Of a DNA stretch of 64,000 nucleotides, positions 47,681-58,639 are shown in pieces. The stretch is from the NCBI GenBank assembly GCA_036924285.1, contig JAYKYS010000011.1:3162001-3226000 (forward strand). Reading direction: 5' to 3'. Below the pieces are notes generated by a model that was not told the origin of the DNA, searched no databases, and worked only from the letters and a program-made list of their open reading frames with translations. The DNA comes from Asterella californica. Taxonomy: Eukaryota; Streptophyta; Marchantiopsida; Marchantiales; Aytoniaceae. Position numbers and translations under genes: made by a program. Each line of letters starts with the position of its first letter. Position 1 is the first letter of the stretch.

Positions 47681-49587
47681 GACATAACAACAATTACCTT
47701 GTCCTTGTCAATTCTCAGGCTAAACATTCTTTAAGTCTTGATCTAGATCCGATTAGATCGATCTCAAAACGTAAGCAAGTCATAACGTGACTTGGAAGTC
47801 TAGGGTATTAAACGATACTCCCAACACACTTACGGATCAAATCGCCTTTGATGTTTTTATGCGTTAAGATTCTCGTCATTGTACACTTTATGTTAATAAT
47901 GGATACATTCAATATGGATTTGATCTATAATGTTTATATATGTATAAAAAAAAATCAACTTCTAGTCGTTCATTACTAAACATATTAAATTTTATAAAAT
48001 AGAACTTGTACGGTAAAACTGTATCTTCAAAACTCGAACTTGCTTAACATCCATTCGCTTTTTCTTTCAATCAAAGCACACGTCCATCTATGAACTTATA
48101 ATTTCTTTGACAAGTCGTAACAGACATGGCAAGATTTCAAGTTTATGTATTAGGTTTGAACACTCGAGAGTATGCACAATAATACACCTTCGGTTGTAGA
48201 AACAACAAACTATCGCTTTACAATTCCTTGCAAAGATTAGTTGCAACAAGACCACACGGAAGTCTAAAATGTAAGCATGTATACGTCTTCAAATGTTACA
48301 ACTAAGAACTAATGTTAAGCCAAATACATCTACAAACAACATATCATCATATAGTCAAGTACTCGCAACCTGATGGCATGAAAGTCTTATGTGAGTAGAA
48401 TACATCCTACCGAAGATCAATAATGATATCGAATCATACTACTAATGGTATGAGTAGTTTGATGATGAATAAAGTACGTACAACTCTTGTTAGCCAAGAG
48501 ATGAGTAAGATAAAATTCATGTGAAGTTTTTGGTCAAGCATTCTATGGTCTTTAAAGTATTTTTTCATGTCTATGCAAGCTATATTTTTTAAAATGGGCT
48601 CATTTTATGTCTGTATGAGTATACGACTTAGAGAATATTTTGTAAATGATATTACTACAAAATATTAAGCTGTAATTGTCTTAGGTTACAAGAGAATGTC
48701 AGATTAAAGACCTTTCCGATAGGCTATCTTGAGAACTTATACATCTCTATTGTTAAAACTCTCGAAAAATAAAGCTTTATGATTGTATCTTACCCTTCTT
48801 TTTATTATCAACGGAAGTATATAAAAGTATATATCTTGACTCGAGTTGACCTTTGATTTTTATGAAAGTTCAACTCCGTGCTTTTCGTATAGTTTTTTAT
48901 GCATAGTCACCGAAATGCATGATTAAATTATGTATTCATAGTACCCCGGACTTGTATCTTCTGAAGCGCGAGAATCCAATCTACACTTATGGTTTCTTGT
49001 CTGTTCTCTCCGTGTTTCCAAGCATGGGCTTACAAATAACGTCTATGGAAAATTTTAATGATTTATATCTATTTAATATATATATTTTATTTAACACTTA
49101 TATAATTCTTTGAGAAAAAAAAAGAACACAAGTTCCCAAAAGTTCAGTTTGCATGCATATTTTGTCTACTTTGTGAATCTTGACTGACTCGTTCATCTTT
49201 TAACATCAAAAGCCGGTCGTGTTTGTGAATTTCAGCTTCTTAAGAATTCTGGAGGACCCGAGTGGCGGAATGCTGCCAGAGTATCTCTGCTGCTCTGCAG
49301 TGGCAATTTCTTTTATTACTCCGAAGTCTACTCCTTCGTATTTTCCCCTGGAGCATAACAGTCGCAGATAGATCAACAAATCAGTTTCAAACACGTAATA
49401 GGACAAGATTCATAGCGACATGAATGCGTCTTACTACGTTCGTTTGTCACGTGACTCAGTACGCTATACTACCATAATACCACAGGACGGCTTTAACGGG
49501 TGAGAAAAACGACATCTACACAGCCAGAGAACACTTCATCGTTTGACTTTAATCGTGCTATTAGATCCGTGGAAGTCAAGTAAACCA
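47681..49587. other. AT-rich, no gene
   Basis: Nothing recognisable. Short ORFs only (for example 48919-49113). Confidence 0.55.
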
Positions 49588-49597
49588 CAGAAAACGA

Positions 49598-49677
49598 CAG
49601 AAATTTACTTCCTCAGTCCCCTGTATGGACAACTGAACCTCCTCAGTCCCCCGATGTTGAAACTTACTTCCTCAGTC
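49598..49677 (+). repeat. Left terminal inverted repeat
   Basis: 80 bp, matching the right end with three mismatches. Confidence 0.9.
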
Positions 49678-49831
49678 CTTGACCGGCTGGGGCCCCGGTG
49701 CCGACTGCAGTAGGGGCGTTACCTGGTAAGCCAGACGCAAGTTCAGGTGAGCCAGAAGCAAGTCCGTGGAGCTCAACACTGGTCTTTCTTTCAGCGCATT
49801 AAGTTCACAATGTGACGTTACTCTCACGTAG

Positions 49832-50242
49832 GCAATCACCGCTGGAGTGCTTGCTGGGAGTGGTCATATGATGGCACAGAAGCTTACCGGAGCTAAGTCT
49901 CTACACTTCAAACGAGCTTTCTTCATGGCAGTGAGTTTACATCATTCCACCAAGTCGCGTTGGCTCTTACAGTGACTTTGCAAGCTCTTGACTTTGTATT
50001 GAGCTGAAGGAGTAATACCAGTATTCTATCCATAGTAGAATTTGATACACATATAACCACTTTTGTCCTTTTGTCAGGAACCTGCTGGAGGACCCTCTGT
50101 GTTGTCAGTGCTTGTTATGTCTAAACTAATTCTTGGGTTGGTTGGAACCTAGTTGTACGGGTTGTTGTATGCTGTTCCTTTTGGACATTTCTTTCACAAA
50201 TTGATGGACAAAATGTTTGCTGGACGACGAGATGACAAACAT
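49832..50242 (+). pseudogene. Captured fragment of a PMP22/Mpv17-family peroxisomal membrane protein gene
   Basis: The plus-strand exon 49832-49930 reads AITAGVLAGSGHMMAQKL and SLHFKRAFFMA, then a consensus donor GTGAGT. After an AG at 50151-50152 the frame continues LYGLLYAVPFGHFFHKLMDK and MFAGRRDDKH. This order and wording match plant 22-kDa peroxisomal membrane proteins of the Mpv17 family (TAGVLSG, GHFFH). Only about 60 internal residues remain; start, later membrane helices and C-terminus are missing. The ORF runs on to 50518 with unrelated sequence, which could encode a chimera if transcribed. Confidence 0.75.
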
Positions 50243-50699
50243 CTCACATTGTGCGCTTCAGCATTCACAGTAACCACATCGTGGAAGTTAGTCTGTTGTG
50301 ATCATCTCTTTTCTCAGTTTTCATCGAAGGAATGTACCTGGTTTGAGATCTTTAATAGGTTCAAGCGACCAGTTCCAACTGATTTGACATTCAGAAGACC
50401 ATGTACATTCATGCTTTTCATCTTTCGAACTCGCATGCATATCATCCAATCGTTTACTTCGTGGCTACATCAGCAAGAGGTCGAAACGATTGGTTCTGTG
50501 TATGATTCTTACGCATAGCAGTTTCTGTGATGCAATGAGCATAGTGAGGATACTATAATATAGTACTATCAGCACTATATTGTACTTGCAAATTCAGGTC
50601 ATATTGATCCCAAACTAATAAATCAGCCTTACGTTGCATGGAGGCTGCAGATTTGTAATGAATAGGACCTGGTCCTGATTCATGATCAAGCTGCTTCTA

Positions 50700-50911
50700 A
50701 CTCCGTCGACCGCACCTGTGTACTTGATGTAGATATGCCTCGAGCATTCGAGGCTGTTGACAGTGATCACCCATATGATAACGAGGGTTACACTGTGCTG
50801 AAGCAACATTGTTCGTTCTTCGTTCGCAACAGCGATGGAATTATCGTTTCCACAATTGTCGTGTTTTTCATCAAGGGGACGTTCAGCTATGCTACCCTCC
50901 CTGTAAGCTAG
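50700..50911 (+). pseudogene. Captured fragment of a caleosin gene
   Basis: From 50735 the plus strand reads MPRAFEAVDSDHPYDNEGYT, VLKQHCSFFVRNSDGII and then GTFSYATLP before GTAAGC (a good splice donor) and a stop at 50909. This resembles caleosins, lipid-droplet proteins with one EF-hand and peroxygenase activity, at the stretch before and within the EF-hand (H-x-x-FF-x-R-N-x-DGI, here with Val for the first loop Asp) and at the hydrophobic hairpin. The part between the EF-hand and the hairpin is absent, so the fragment is internally deleted or spliced out. No function is expected. Confidence 0.7.
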
Positions 50912-51123
50912 ACGCCACCATGAGTCTCTTACTGTAGCTCCAAGCATTATGCTCTTTCTCCCGCATTCTCTTCAAACAGCACTTGATTCTTCTCGCTTTG
51001 ATAGTATGAATAAACTCAAACGACTGTGCATTACCGTACCCGTGCCGGCGAAGTTCTCCGATGACTGCGATTCGCTTTCGACCGACTCGACCGGCGTGCT
51101 CGACGGTCAATACCCGGTAAGGA

Positions 51124-51203
51124 GACTGAGGGAGTAAGTTTGAACATCGGGGGACTGAGGAGGTTCAATTGTCCATACAGGGGACTGAGGAAGTAAATTT
51201 CTG
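51124..51203 (-). repeat. Right terminal inverted repeat
   Basis: 80 bp, reverse complement of the left end with three mismatches. Confidence 0.9.
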
Positions 51204-51213
51204 CAGAAAACGA

Positions 51214-52490
51214 AGTGGTAAACGAAGTGTCTTTGTCCCACACACCACAACGTTATTATGCTGATGATGATCCGGGGTCCCGCTTCTTCACTTACGAAGC
51301 TTTGAAAGCACTAAGAGATCTACTCACGGAAGCAGTAAACACACAGAGCCGAGCACATAACAGCACATATCATACCATGAGTGATTCTTAGACCAATCCG
51401 AGTAAGGAAATGCTGGACTCCATACGCCGTAGAATATCCGGGCGTCGCCTCTCCCTGTCAGACTGACATGCTTGTTCGATCTAATAAAGTCCTGCAATGT
51501 AGAAACATTGTCTCAGATGGGGTCTCATTCTCGGGTTCGTCTACATCTTAGAAATGATTCTACGTGATTTGAAGCCTCAATACACAAAATTCCAACTGAG
51601 CTGATTCAGAAGGCTTGGTCACGTCGAATTACCTTGATGTCCGCCCGGAGAAATTTTCTGCATCAGGGACTTCAATCTAACTTTTAGCAAAGGTAATGCA
51701 GTCAACTAATTACGATCATTCCGGACTTACGCCACCAAGCAGGTTTAGACGATCACCAATTTTGATCATGATAAAACCCCTTTTATAGGTTGTGACAGAA
51801 AACACGTGTGACACTGGCTTGAATAGACACTCCGAGCTACGTAGAGACTGACAGTATTCCAAGCATGGACGAGGTAGGGAGTTGGTTCGTACCTGCTGGG
51901 TTCGATGATGCTTGGCAACTGTTGAGAAGGGAGCGAGTCTTCGTCTCCTCAAAGTAATGCTTAATGCTAGCTTGAAACGACGCTTGCTCAGAAGATGATG
52001 AAGTGCTCGCCTTCGATACTTCTTCGTTTCTACTACAGACAACGGAAAGTGCTGCTGTGTACATGGAATCAACCTTTCTCACCTGTAGATCGAGCACGAA
52101 GTGAATCGTGGTTCATGATAAAATTATTAAACTGAACACAATATCTTCACATCAACTGAAAGATTCGAAACTTAGTCCATGACTACGCAAAGAGAACTCC
52201 CGAGAAAATGAGAATCCGTAAGAAGACCAACACACACTAACATTTTACCTTGCTAGTTTCGACCTCGTTACGGCGTTTAGTCATGGCGGAAGTAAGGAGG
52301 CAAATATCTTCAGGAAATCTTGAGACCGTGAAGCAGAACGCAGGGTCACCATAATCACACGCGATTTCTCCGGCAAGCTGCAGAATGTCCAATTATAAGC
52401 ACGCTACATCCGCACGGAGGTTTGACTAGCTGGGTGCAATACTCTTTTTAACAAAAACCGTAAGCTAGCACTTGGTAAGAGTAGTTCTGC
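51214..52490. other. No gene recognised
   Basis: ORFs at 51716-52097 on the minus strand overlap in different frames and show no domain. Nothing else is supported. Confidence 0.45.
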
Positions 52491-52493
52491 TGC

Positions 52494-53818
52494 TTAGGAG
52501 TCTTGTCGGAATCCATATTCTTCGAAGCTTCTAAGTCCATGAGCCACATGGCCGGTAACTGCAGATGTTAAATACAACTTCCACATTATAAAGGAGTATT
52601 CAGCTTCTTTTTGTATCATTACTAAAAGAAAATTCGCCTCACTGAGAAGAAGGTTTTGAGAGGAAAAACAAAGATCAGTGAGTAAAGCCCACAAATATGG
52701 ATGCTGGACTTTATCGTAGATCGTCTGAAAATCCAACTGCAAAAATGAAGTTGTAGAATGGCACCGTAAGAGCAGCTCATGCGTAGCAGCAAGGTCAGGA
52801 TGTTATCAGCAGTCGAGCAACCTTTAATGAAGTCTGATTGAGCGGTGGGGACAAGGGAGGGGAGTAGAATGACCAAGCGAAGAGCCAAAATCTTAGCTAG
52901 GAGTTTATAGTGGGAGTAGAGTAGCATGCTAGGGCTAGTCCGAGAGGGTGGTGGTGCAACATGTTTTGGGAAGACTTTGATAACCCCAGAAGAAAGTAGT
53001 GTGGGAAGGGACCCGTCTGCCAGTAGTAACAAGTTAAAGAGTAGCAGTTCTGACATAAAACCTGAAGAACATAAGAAGACATACTGTCAATGCCCGTTGC
53101 TCTGCGTTTAGAGAGGGAGAACAAAACGTCAGTGACATCCTTAAAGGAAGAGAGGTCAGTCAGGAGAACATTTTCTTGCGGGGAAAACCGACCAAGAAAT
53201 ATATTCTAGAACCAGGACCCTGCAGATTGAGATGAGGTGTCATGTAGATGTGAGTAGAAGGAGTGAACCTCACGAACTAAATCATCCTTGGCAGTAATAG
53301 TTTGTCCTTTTGATGTAGTAAGTGACGTGAGTTGTACCTGGCGAACGCAAATCCTCTTATGACCGGCGATGTTCTCTAGCTTCCGTATTCCCTCCTAGGT
53401 CTTGGTGACTTTTCGGTGGAGATATTAGATGTGCTTAGAGAGGAAATCTTGTGCCCTAAGCTCTCGTTGTTCTTGTTGCTATAAATGACGAAGATGATCT
53501 CGATAGAGATTTCAAGCCAAAATATATCGATGCGTCAAAAGACTCGGCCATGCCCTGTTGCCACAGTCGATGTAGAGCTTGACAAACCCTAGGGATGCTG
53601 AGAACACACGTGTCAACCTTGAAGTAGGTTCGGCAGGAGTGCTGCAACTGACCTGGAGCTGGAAAGTGGACGTCCAAGGGAACCAGAAGATGATCAGAAA
53701 GCACGTAATGGGCATCATGTATCAAGTCAAAACAATACAAGTTCGAATCATGTGACAAGTATATTTTGTTAAGATATTTGTTGCTACATTTCATCTGCTC
53801 AAAGTCAGGGAGCTTCAT
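52494..53818 (-). pseudogene. LINE (L1-like) ORF2 remnant: endonuclease end and RT start
   Basis: Minus-strand reading from 53818: the ORF 53456-53818 ends an exonuclease-endonuclease-phosphatase type endonuclease (YLSHDSNLY, YVLSDHLLVPLDV, the SDH motif). Broken frames between 53456 and 53124 carry the linker (RRATGIDSM, resembling kapGpDGl). The ORF 52622-53056 then reads the start of reverse transcriptase (LPTLLSSGVIKVFPK, YKLLAKILALRLV, SDFIKGCSTADNIL). The catalytic palm is not recognisable below 52620. Frameshifts and stops make it dead. It is unrelated in wording to the 39-40 kb RT. Confidence 0.8.
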
Positions 53819-54638
53819 TCTTTTATAAGGTCTCGCATTTGAGTAAATGGAAAGTTTTAACGCTTAATAGGAATGTCTGTAGCAGTGTGGTGTTTTAACT
53901 CAATAGAAACTGATTTAGTGAGGCTCTCTCAATTCAACTTTTACACTCAATTATGATAGATTTGACTTCTCTGCATATTTAGAAAAAGTGAATAATGCAA
54001 AGCGGTTAAATTTATCAGAGAATTACTTTCTGATAAGATAAGAAGCAGATTTTATGGTTCTAGGAGCGCGCTTCAACCTACATGAGTTATAGCTTTTCTC
54101 AAGAAGTTCTGGTAAGTATTATGCATATTATGTATAATATATATTTTTTAAATATATTATATTTTGGAGATTACTTTAGATTTTTATATTTATTACTATA
54201 AGCTAGTATAGAGTTACTATTTCTTCTCTACTACATTCAATGTAGTAGTACATTGGACGAGATATTCAATTATAGGTTAGTTCACTTTATCTATGTGAGT
54301 GTGAGTCTTTAGTGTGAGATAACAGAAGACATAAAGAAGATACAAGTGATTTTTTCCCCTGACATAAATAGTGCATTTTCCAGAACCAATTATGTATTGA
54401 TGTGGCATTCAACTTTGACAAAAAGACATGAATAACAGTAAAAATCACTTCGGGACTCCACCCACCATCCTCTTAACTTGACCAAACCGAGTCCTCTCGG
54501 AGGTCATCACACAATCATAGAAGACAGACATAATCATTTAACTCTACTAGGTTTGATAGATAAATTTTGTATAATTCTTGAGGTACTACGTTACATCTTT
54601 TCTATAAATATTCTGCTGTCATTTTCATTAGATGCTCG
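53819..54638. other. No gene recognised
   Basis: AT-rich spacer with short ORFs only. Confidence 0.5.
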
Positions 54639-54744
54639 TGTCGTGCGCATACACATCGTTACACAACATACATCGCTGTTAGAGATACACCGCACATACA
54701 CATAAAACACGGACGATCTCATACACATCCACAAGTGTACCACA
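54639..54744 (-). repeat. Short LTR-like repeat, copy 2
   Basis: Aligns with 55042-55159 in the same orientation (shared ACACAACATACATCGCTGT and ACATCCACAAGTGTACCACA). On the minus strand it begins TGTGGTAC and ends CGACA, the TG...CA pattern of LTRs. The two copies are 297 bp apart. Confidence 0.7.
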
Positions 54745-55041
54745 ATAATCTGAACAGAGAAATTATCATCTCCAACACTGCAACAAAGATTACTCATAAA
54801 CGGTCAAGTCAAACCCACTCTATGCTCGAAGAGAATCCGGGTTACACTCAACTAGACTATCCATCATAGCTTGGAGCTTGAAGACTCAACTTGAAGAACT
54901 AAGACCTCCAAGCTCTACCTGCGAAGTATACCCCTAGTGAGTTCTCTCACCAACTCGCCCTAACGGCACTAACGGCCTTACCGGGATTCGTCACTCCGCA
55001 CTCGATCAACCTAGCCGAGGTACCCAAACTGACGTGACAGC

Positions 55042-55159
55042 TGTCATGCGCATACACATCGCTACACAACATACATCGCTGTCAGAGATTACATCACATA
55101 TACACATAAAACACGGATGATCTCTTACACATCCACAAGTGTACCACAAGTGTACCACA
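55042..55159 (-). repeat. Putative 3' LTR of the gypsy element, copy 1
   Basis: Minus-strand ends are TGTGGTACAC and ATGACA. It follows a purine run AGTTAGGGGGGCGA (55162-55176 region) that fits a polypurine tract at the end of the minus-strand gypsy element. A 12-bp internal duplication (ACAAGTGTACCAC) makes it longer than copy 2. I could not find a matching 5' LTR above 62.5 kb. Confidence 0.5.
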
Positions 55160-55332
55160 ATCGCCCCCCTAACTGACGGTTATGTCCCTCTAACTCCATA
55201 TAGCTTCATATCTCAACTACGTGATATACACCTTCATGGGTGCAAGGATCAGGAGGCCGGGTGCTACATCGCTCCATCGTTAGTCGCCTGTCTGCAATCC
55301 ATACCACGCAAAGATCTAATCGGTTATCTCCG

Positions 55333-55752
55333 CTATATACATCGAGGACAAACCCACCGTCTAGTAGGAACGATACTAAGAGGTGGAGTCAAACATGACA
55401 TGTGTCAACCTCTAGAACAACCATTACACACCAACATATGGGCTGCTCCACCAGCAAACTCACATAACATACACCTCAAGCCCGCCCGTACAACTGCTAA
55501 GCTTGGGTCAATGGTACCATCGATGTTGAGAAGATGACATGACGCGCAATTCCGCACATGATCCTTCCAAACAACACCATCACGGCCCTCTAACATGAGT
55601 ACTCCAGAAGGTAACACCTCACGCACTCGTAAAATGGTGCGTCTTACGCTCACGTCCAACATCATCGGTGCAGTCTGCTTGTAGATAGATATAATCGCCA
55701 GGATGAAACTTGCAAATCGATGGTCGATAACCTCCTCCTCGAATAGTCGCAT
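55333..55752 (-). pseudogene. C-terminal tail with PHD-type zinc finger
   Basis: The frame from 55752 runs through a beta-rich stretch (LPSGVLMLEGRDGVVWKDHV) into a zinc finger starting at 55473: CMLC, then CNGC, then (past a TGA that replaces the expected Trp, 55405-55407) HMSC, and finally WVCPRC at 55339-55353, with a stop at 55333-55335. The C4-H-C3 spacing, the hydrophobic LTPPL before the last pair and the Trp two residues before Cys are those of PHD fingers, which read histone H3 tails. Gypsy integrases often end in a chromodomain that directs integration; a PHD finger here could do an equivalent job. That role is inference. Confidence 0.8.
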
Positions 55753-56001
55753 ATCGCAACGTGTCTATATGCTGAGCAATCGCTAGGTTCTCAAAAGCCA
55801 TAGACATAACTCTCCGAAATGTCTCTGCTTGTTGAGAACATGCGTTCACTCACATATCCGGGTCATCAAGGTTCAACACCTCAGCAGAATCACGACGAAT
55901 GGCCGAAGGTAGATCTGGATCTCGGCCATACAATAGAAAATACAGTGAGAAGGAAGCCATAGAAAACGGTAGCCCATAGCAAACCATGGTAACTGCACAT
56001 C

Positions 56002-56896
56002 TCAGTCTCCCAAGTGGCCCTTCTGCAAGCCATACTTGTGCAATCCTCTCTTCACCGTCTGAACTACCCTCTCTGCCAAACCATCCGCCTCAAGATGATC
56101 TCGAGATGTAGTCCGATGATCAATCAGCGCCTGATCACACAAGGTCTGAAACTCACCAAGGAACTCTGTACCTTGATCTGTCAGCACTTCAGCTGGTGCT
56201 CCAAAATGACTCAGCACTCGATCTAGGAACGCATACGCTGTCTCTTCACTCGTCTTTGTTTGGTAACGCCACCAACTCAATCCACTTGGAGAAGTGCTCC
56301 ACCATCACCAACACATACCGGTAGTGACGTATGGTCAACGGTAAAGGTCCCGCAAAATCCAAACTTCAACTGTAACCCAACCTCATAATCGGTAAGAGGT
56401 GTAACTGTGTATGAGCATTAAATGATGCTCGTACTCGATCACAAACCACACATCGTGCGACAAACTGCTGCACATCGACGTGCATACCACGCCACCAATA
56501 CTGTCCTTGGAGTAAGCTATGTGTACGCTTCACTCCAAAATGTCCCAACTCCTCATGGGCATGTCGTACTAACTGTGTCCTCTGAGATGGATGTGGCACT
56601 ATCCATACTCTCTCATCGTCCCAGACTCGGAGTACATGTCGTCTTTCTCGTCGAAATCTCTTCGCTCGTTGAAAGACACGATCTCGCTCCTTGGCACTTA
56701 CTGTGTCTATTACCACGCCAGTACATAGATACTCCATTACAGTCACATCGTCATGGATATCTCGCTGGTCTGGTACACCATCTCCGCCCTCAAGATCTGG
56801 AGACTCATCATCTACTCTCTGACCAGAGAAAGATACGACTTGGCCCTCCATACTAGAGTTCATGACCAACACATAAAAAAAGCAGATGCATGCCAC
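56002..56896 (-). pseudogene. Integrase of the gypsy element
   Basis: ORF 56366-56896 holds the HHCC zinc-binding part (HAHEELGHFGVKRTH, then CVVC). After a frame change, ORF 56002-56280 carries the catalytic core: LTDQGTEFLGEF with the second Asp, and the catalytic Glu in HLEADGLAERVVQTVK. The region of the first Asp (56280-56366) is in a broken frame. Inserts element DNA into the genome in active relatives. Confidence 0.85.
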
Positions 56897-56903
56897 CCTG
56901 ACA

Positions 56904-57368
56904 CTATCTCCTCATCAACCTCGTCATGTCATCGAGCCCCAGTCTGATTCTGCTGCATGGGTTACGACTCAACTCATCGGCATCTAGGTTTACAACTCCA
57001 GGTCTATGTACTACCTGGAAGTCATACTTCGATAAGATAAAAGCCCATCGTGCAAGCTTCCCTGTAAGCTTGTCAGACTCCATCAACCACTTGAGCGGCT
57101 GGTGATCAGTGATGAGAGTAAAGGGGTTCCTAAACAAATAACATCGGAAGTGTGCAACAGCTCACACTGCAGCTAAACACTCCCCCTCGTACGAACTATA
57201 CCTCGCCTCCGTTGAATTGTTGGAGCGACTGACATACGTCACCACAAACTCCTTTTTCTCATCATCATGCTGAGTCAACACTACTCCAAGTCCCAACATA
57301 CTCCAATCTGTGTGCAGTTGGAAAGGACGCCCCCTAACGGGTCTCCTCAAGATGAAAGCAGATGTCAA
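56904..57368 (-). pseudogene. RNase H of the gypsy element
   Basis: ORF 57162-57368 reads LHTDWSMLGLGVVLTQHDD (TDWS with the catalytic Asp) and RYSSYEGECLAAV. After a stop near 57160 the same frame continues at 57137 with LITDHQPLKWLM and RPGVVNLDADELSR. Typical gypsy RNase H and tether, one stop between. Confidence 0.9.
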
Positions 57369-57402
57369 CTTATCCTTGAGCTCTACAAAAGCTCGCTCCT
57401 GC

Positions 57403-58408
57403 TCATCTCCCCACTGTCACTCCTGGTCCACCTTCATCAGCTTGGTCAATGGCTTCACAATTGCACCGACGATAGAAGTTCACCAAACTAACAAATGCTC
57501 GAACTCGACTCACATCTGTGGGACGTGAGATACGTGCAATAGTCTCAACCTTCGTATGTTGAACATCCAACCCACCTGGGTAGATGGTGTGGTCCAGATA
57601 CTCTACCAACTCCTGGAAGAACTTACACTTCTCAGGGTGTAACTTCAACCTATGAGCTCTCAACCGCTCGAACACATCTCGTAAGTGTCTCTCGTGCGCC
57701 TCCACATTAGCACTATAGACTAAGATGTTGTCAATATAACATCTGACAAAATCCAATCCTGCTAGGATCCTGTCCATCACCCTCTGGAACTCAACAGGGG
57801 CGTTCTTCAACCCAAATGGTAAGAACCGCCACTGATACAAACCATCTTTGCCGTGAGAGTCAATTCCTCAGAATGCTGTCTTGGACTTATCTTCTTCTCT
57901 CACTGGCAACGGATGATACCCTGCTCGAAGATCCAAAGTACTGAAGACCTTCACATGCCCCACTGCATCAAAGATCTCCTCAGGTGTCGGCATGGCATAC
58001 TTATCGGACTTCTTCTGCCGATTGATAGAACGGTAGTCTCCACACATCTGTCTATCAGTTGCCATACATATCCTTCTTTGCTGGCATAACTGTGGCAGAT
58101 GCATACTCTCCATGCGACATCTCCATCAACCCAGCCTCCAACAAGTCTTGAGTCCTACTCTGGATCAAGACTCTCTCCATGTCACTATACTTGTAAGGAC
58201 GTCGAAAGATTGACGTGTCATTAGCCAAGTCGATCCTTATACTTGGTCCCTTCAAGGTACCCAAATCCTTCATACTGAAGGTAAAACAATTCCTGTAACT
58301 CTTCAGGAACCTCTGAACTCTTCGTCTCTCCTCTCTTATAAGCTTGGGTCCAATCTCTGGCTCCCAAGTATCCTCTGTTACCATGCTAGAGGTAGAAGAC
58401 GAAGTCAT
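57403..58408 (-). pseudogene. Reverse transcriptase of the gypsy element
   Basis: ORF 58055-58408 gives the N-terminal fingers (SIRIDLAND, EAGLMEMSHGEYASATVMP). A frameshift near 58060-58110 leads to CGDYRSINRQ, then PTPEEIFDAVGHVKVFSTLD, LRAGYHPLPV. After a stop near 57866, ORF 57403-57840 has FGLKNAPVEFQRVMD and CYIDNILVYS. The catalytic YIDD is YIDN in this copy, so the second metal-binding Asp is lost. The connection to RNase H follows. Confidence 0.9.
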
Positions 58409-58639
58409 TGACTGCTATCTTGCAGCCTCTGGAGCAATTTCCTTCTGCTCACCACCAACAACCTCCACCGCCACTGTGCGAATAACTCGTACTGTCCTAG
58501 CTGCAAGCTCCACACTCTCTCCTATGACATCCTATTATGTCCAAGGATGACGAACTTCGCACGCCTCGCCCCTAGCCTTTGTCTCCACCGACTCGATAGG
58601 CAAAGAGCTCAGAAGTGTCCGAACAGTAACACCCGTTGA

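Larger units (their letters stand above)
49588..51213. mobile_element. Pack-MULE-like DNA transposon with captured gene pieces
   Basis: An element of 1606 bp (49598-51203) has terminal inverted repeats of 80 bp with three mismatches (49598-49677 and 51124-51203, starting CAGAAATTTACTTCC) and is flanked by a perfect 10-bp duplication CAGAAAACGA at 49588-49597 and 51204-51213. A 9-11-bp target duplication with long terminal repeats is the signature of Mutator-like elements. No transposase is encoded; the inside holds fragments of at least two host genes with exon-intron structure, as in Pack-MULEs. The terminal repeats contain three internal copies of CCTCAGTC. Confidence 0.85.
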
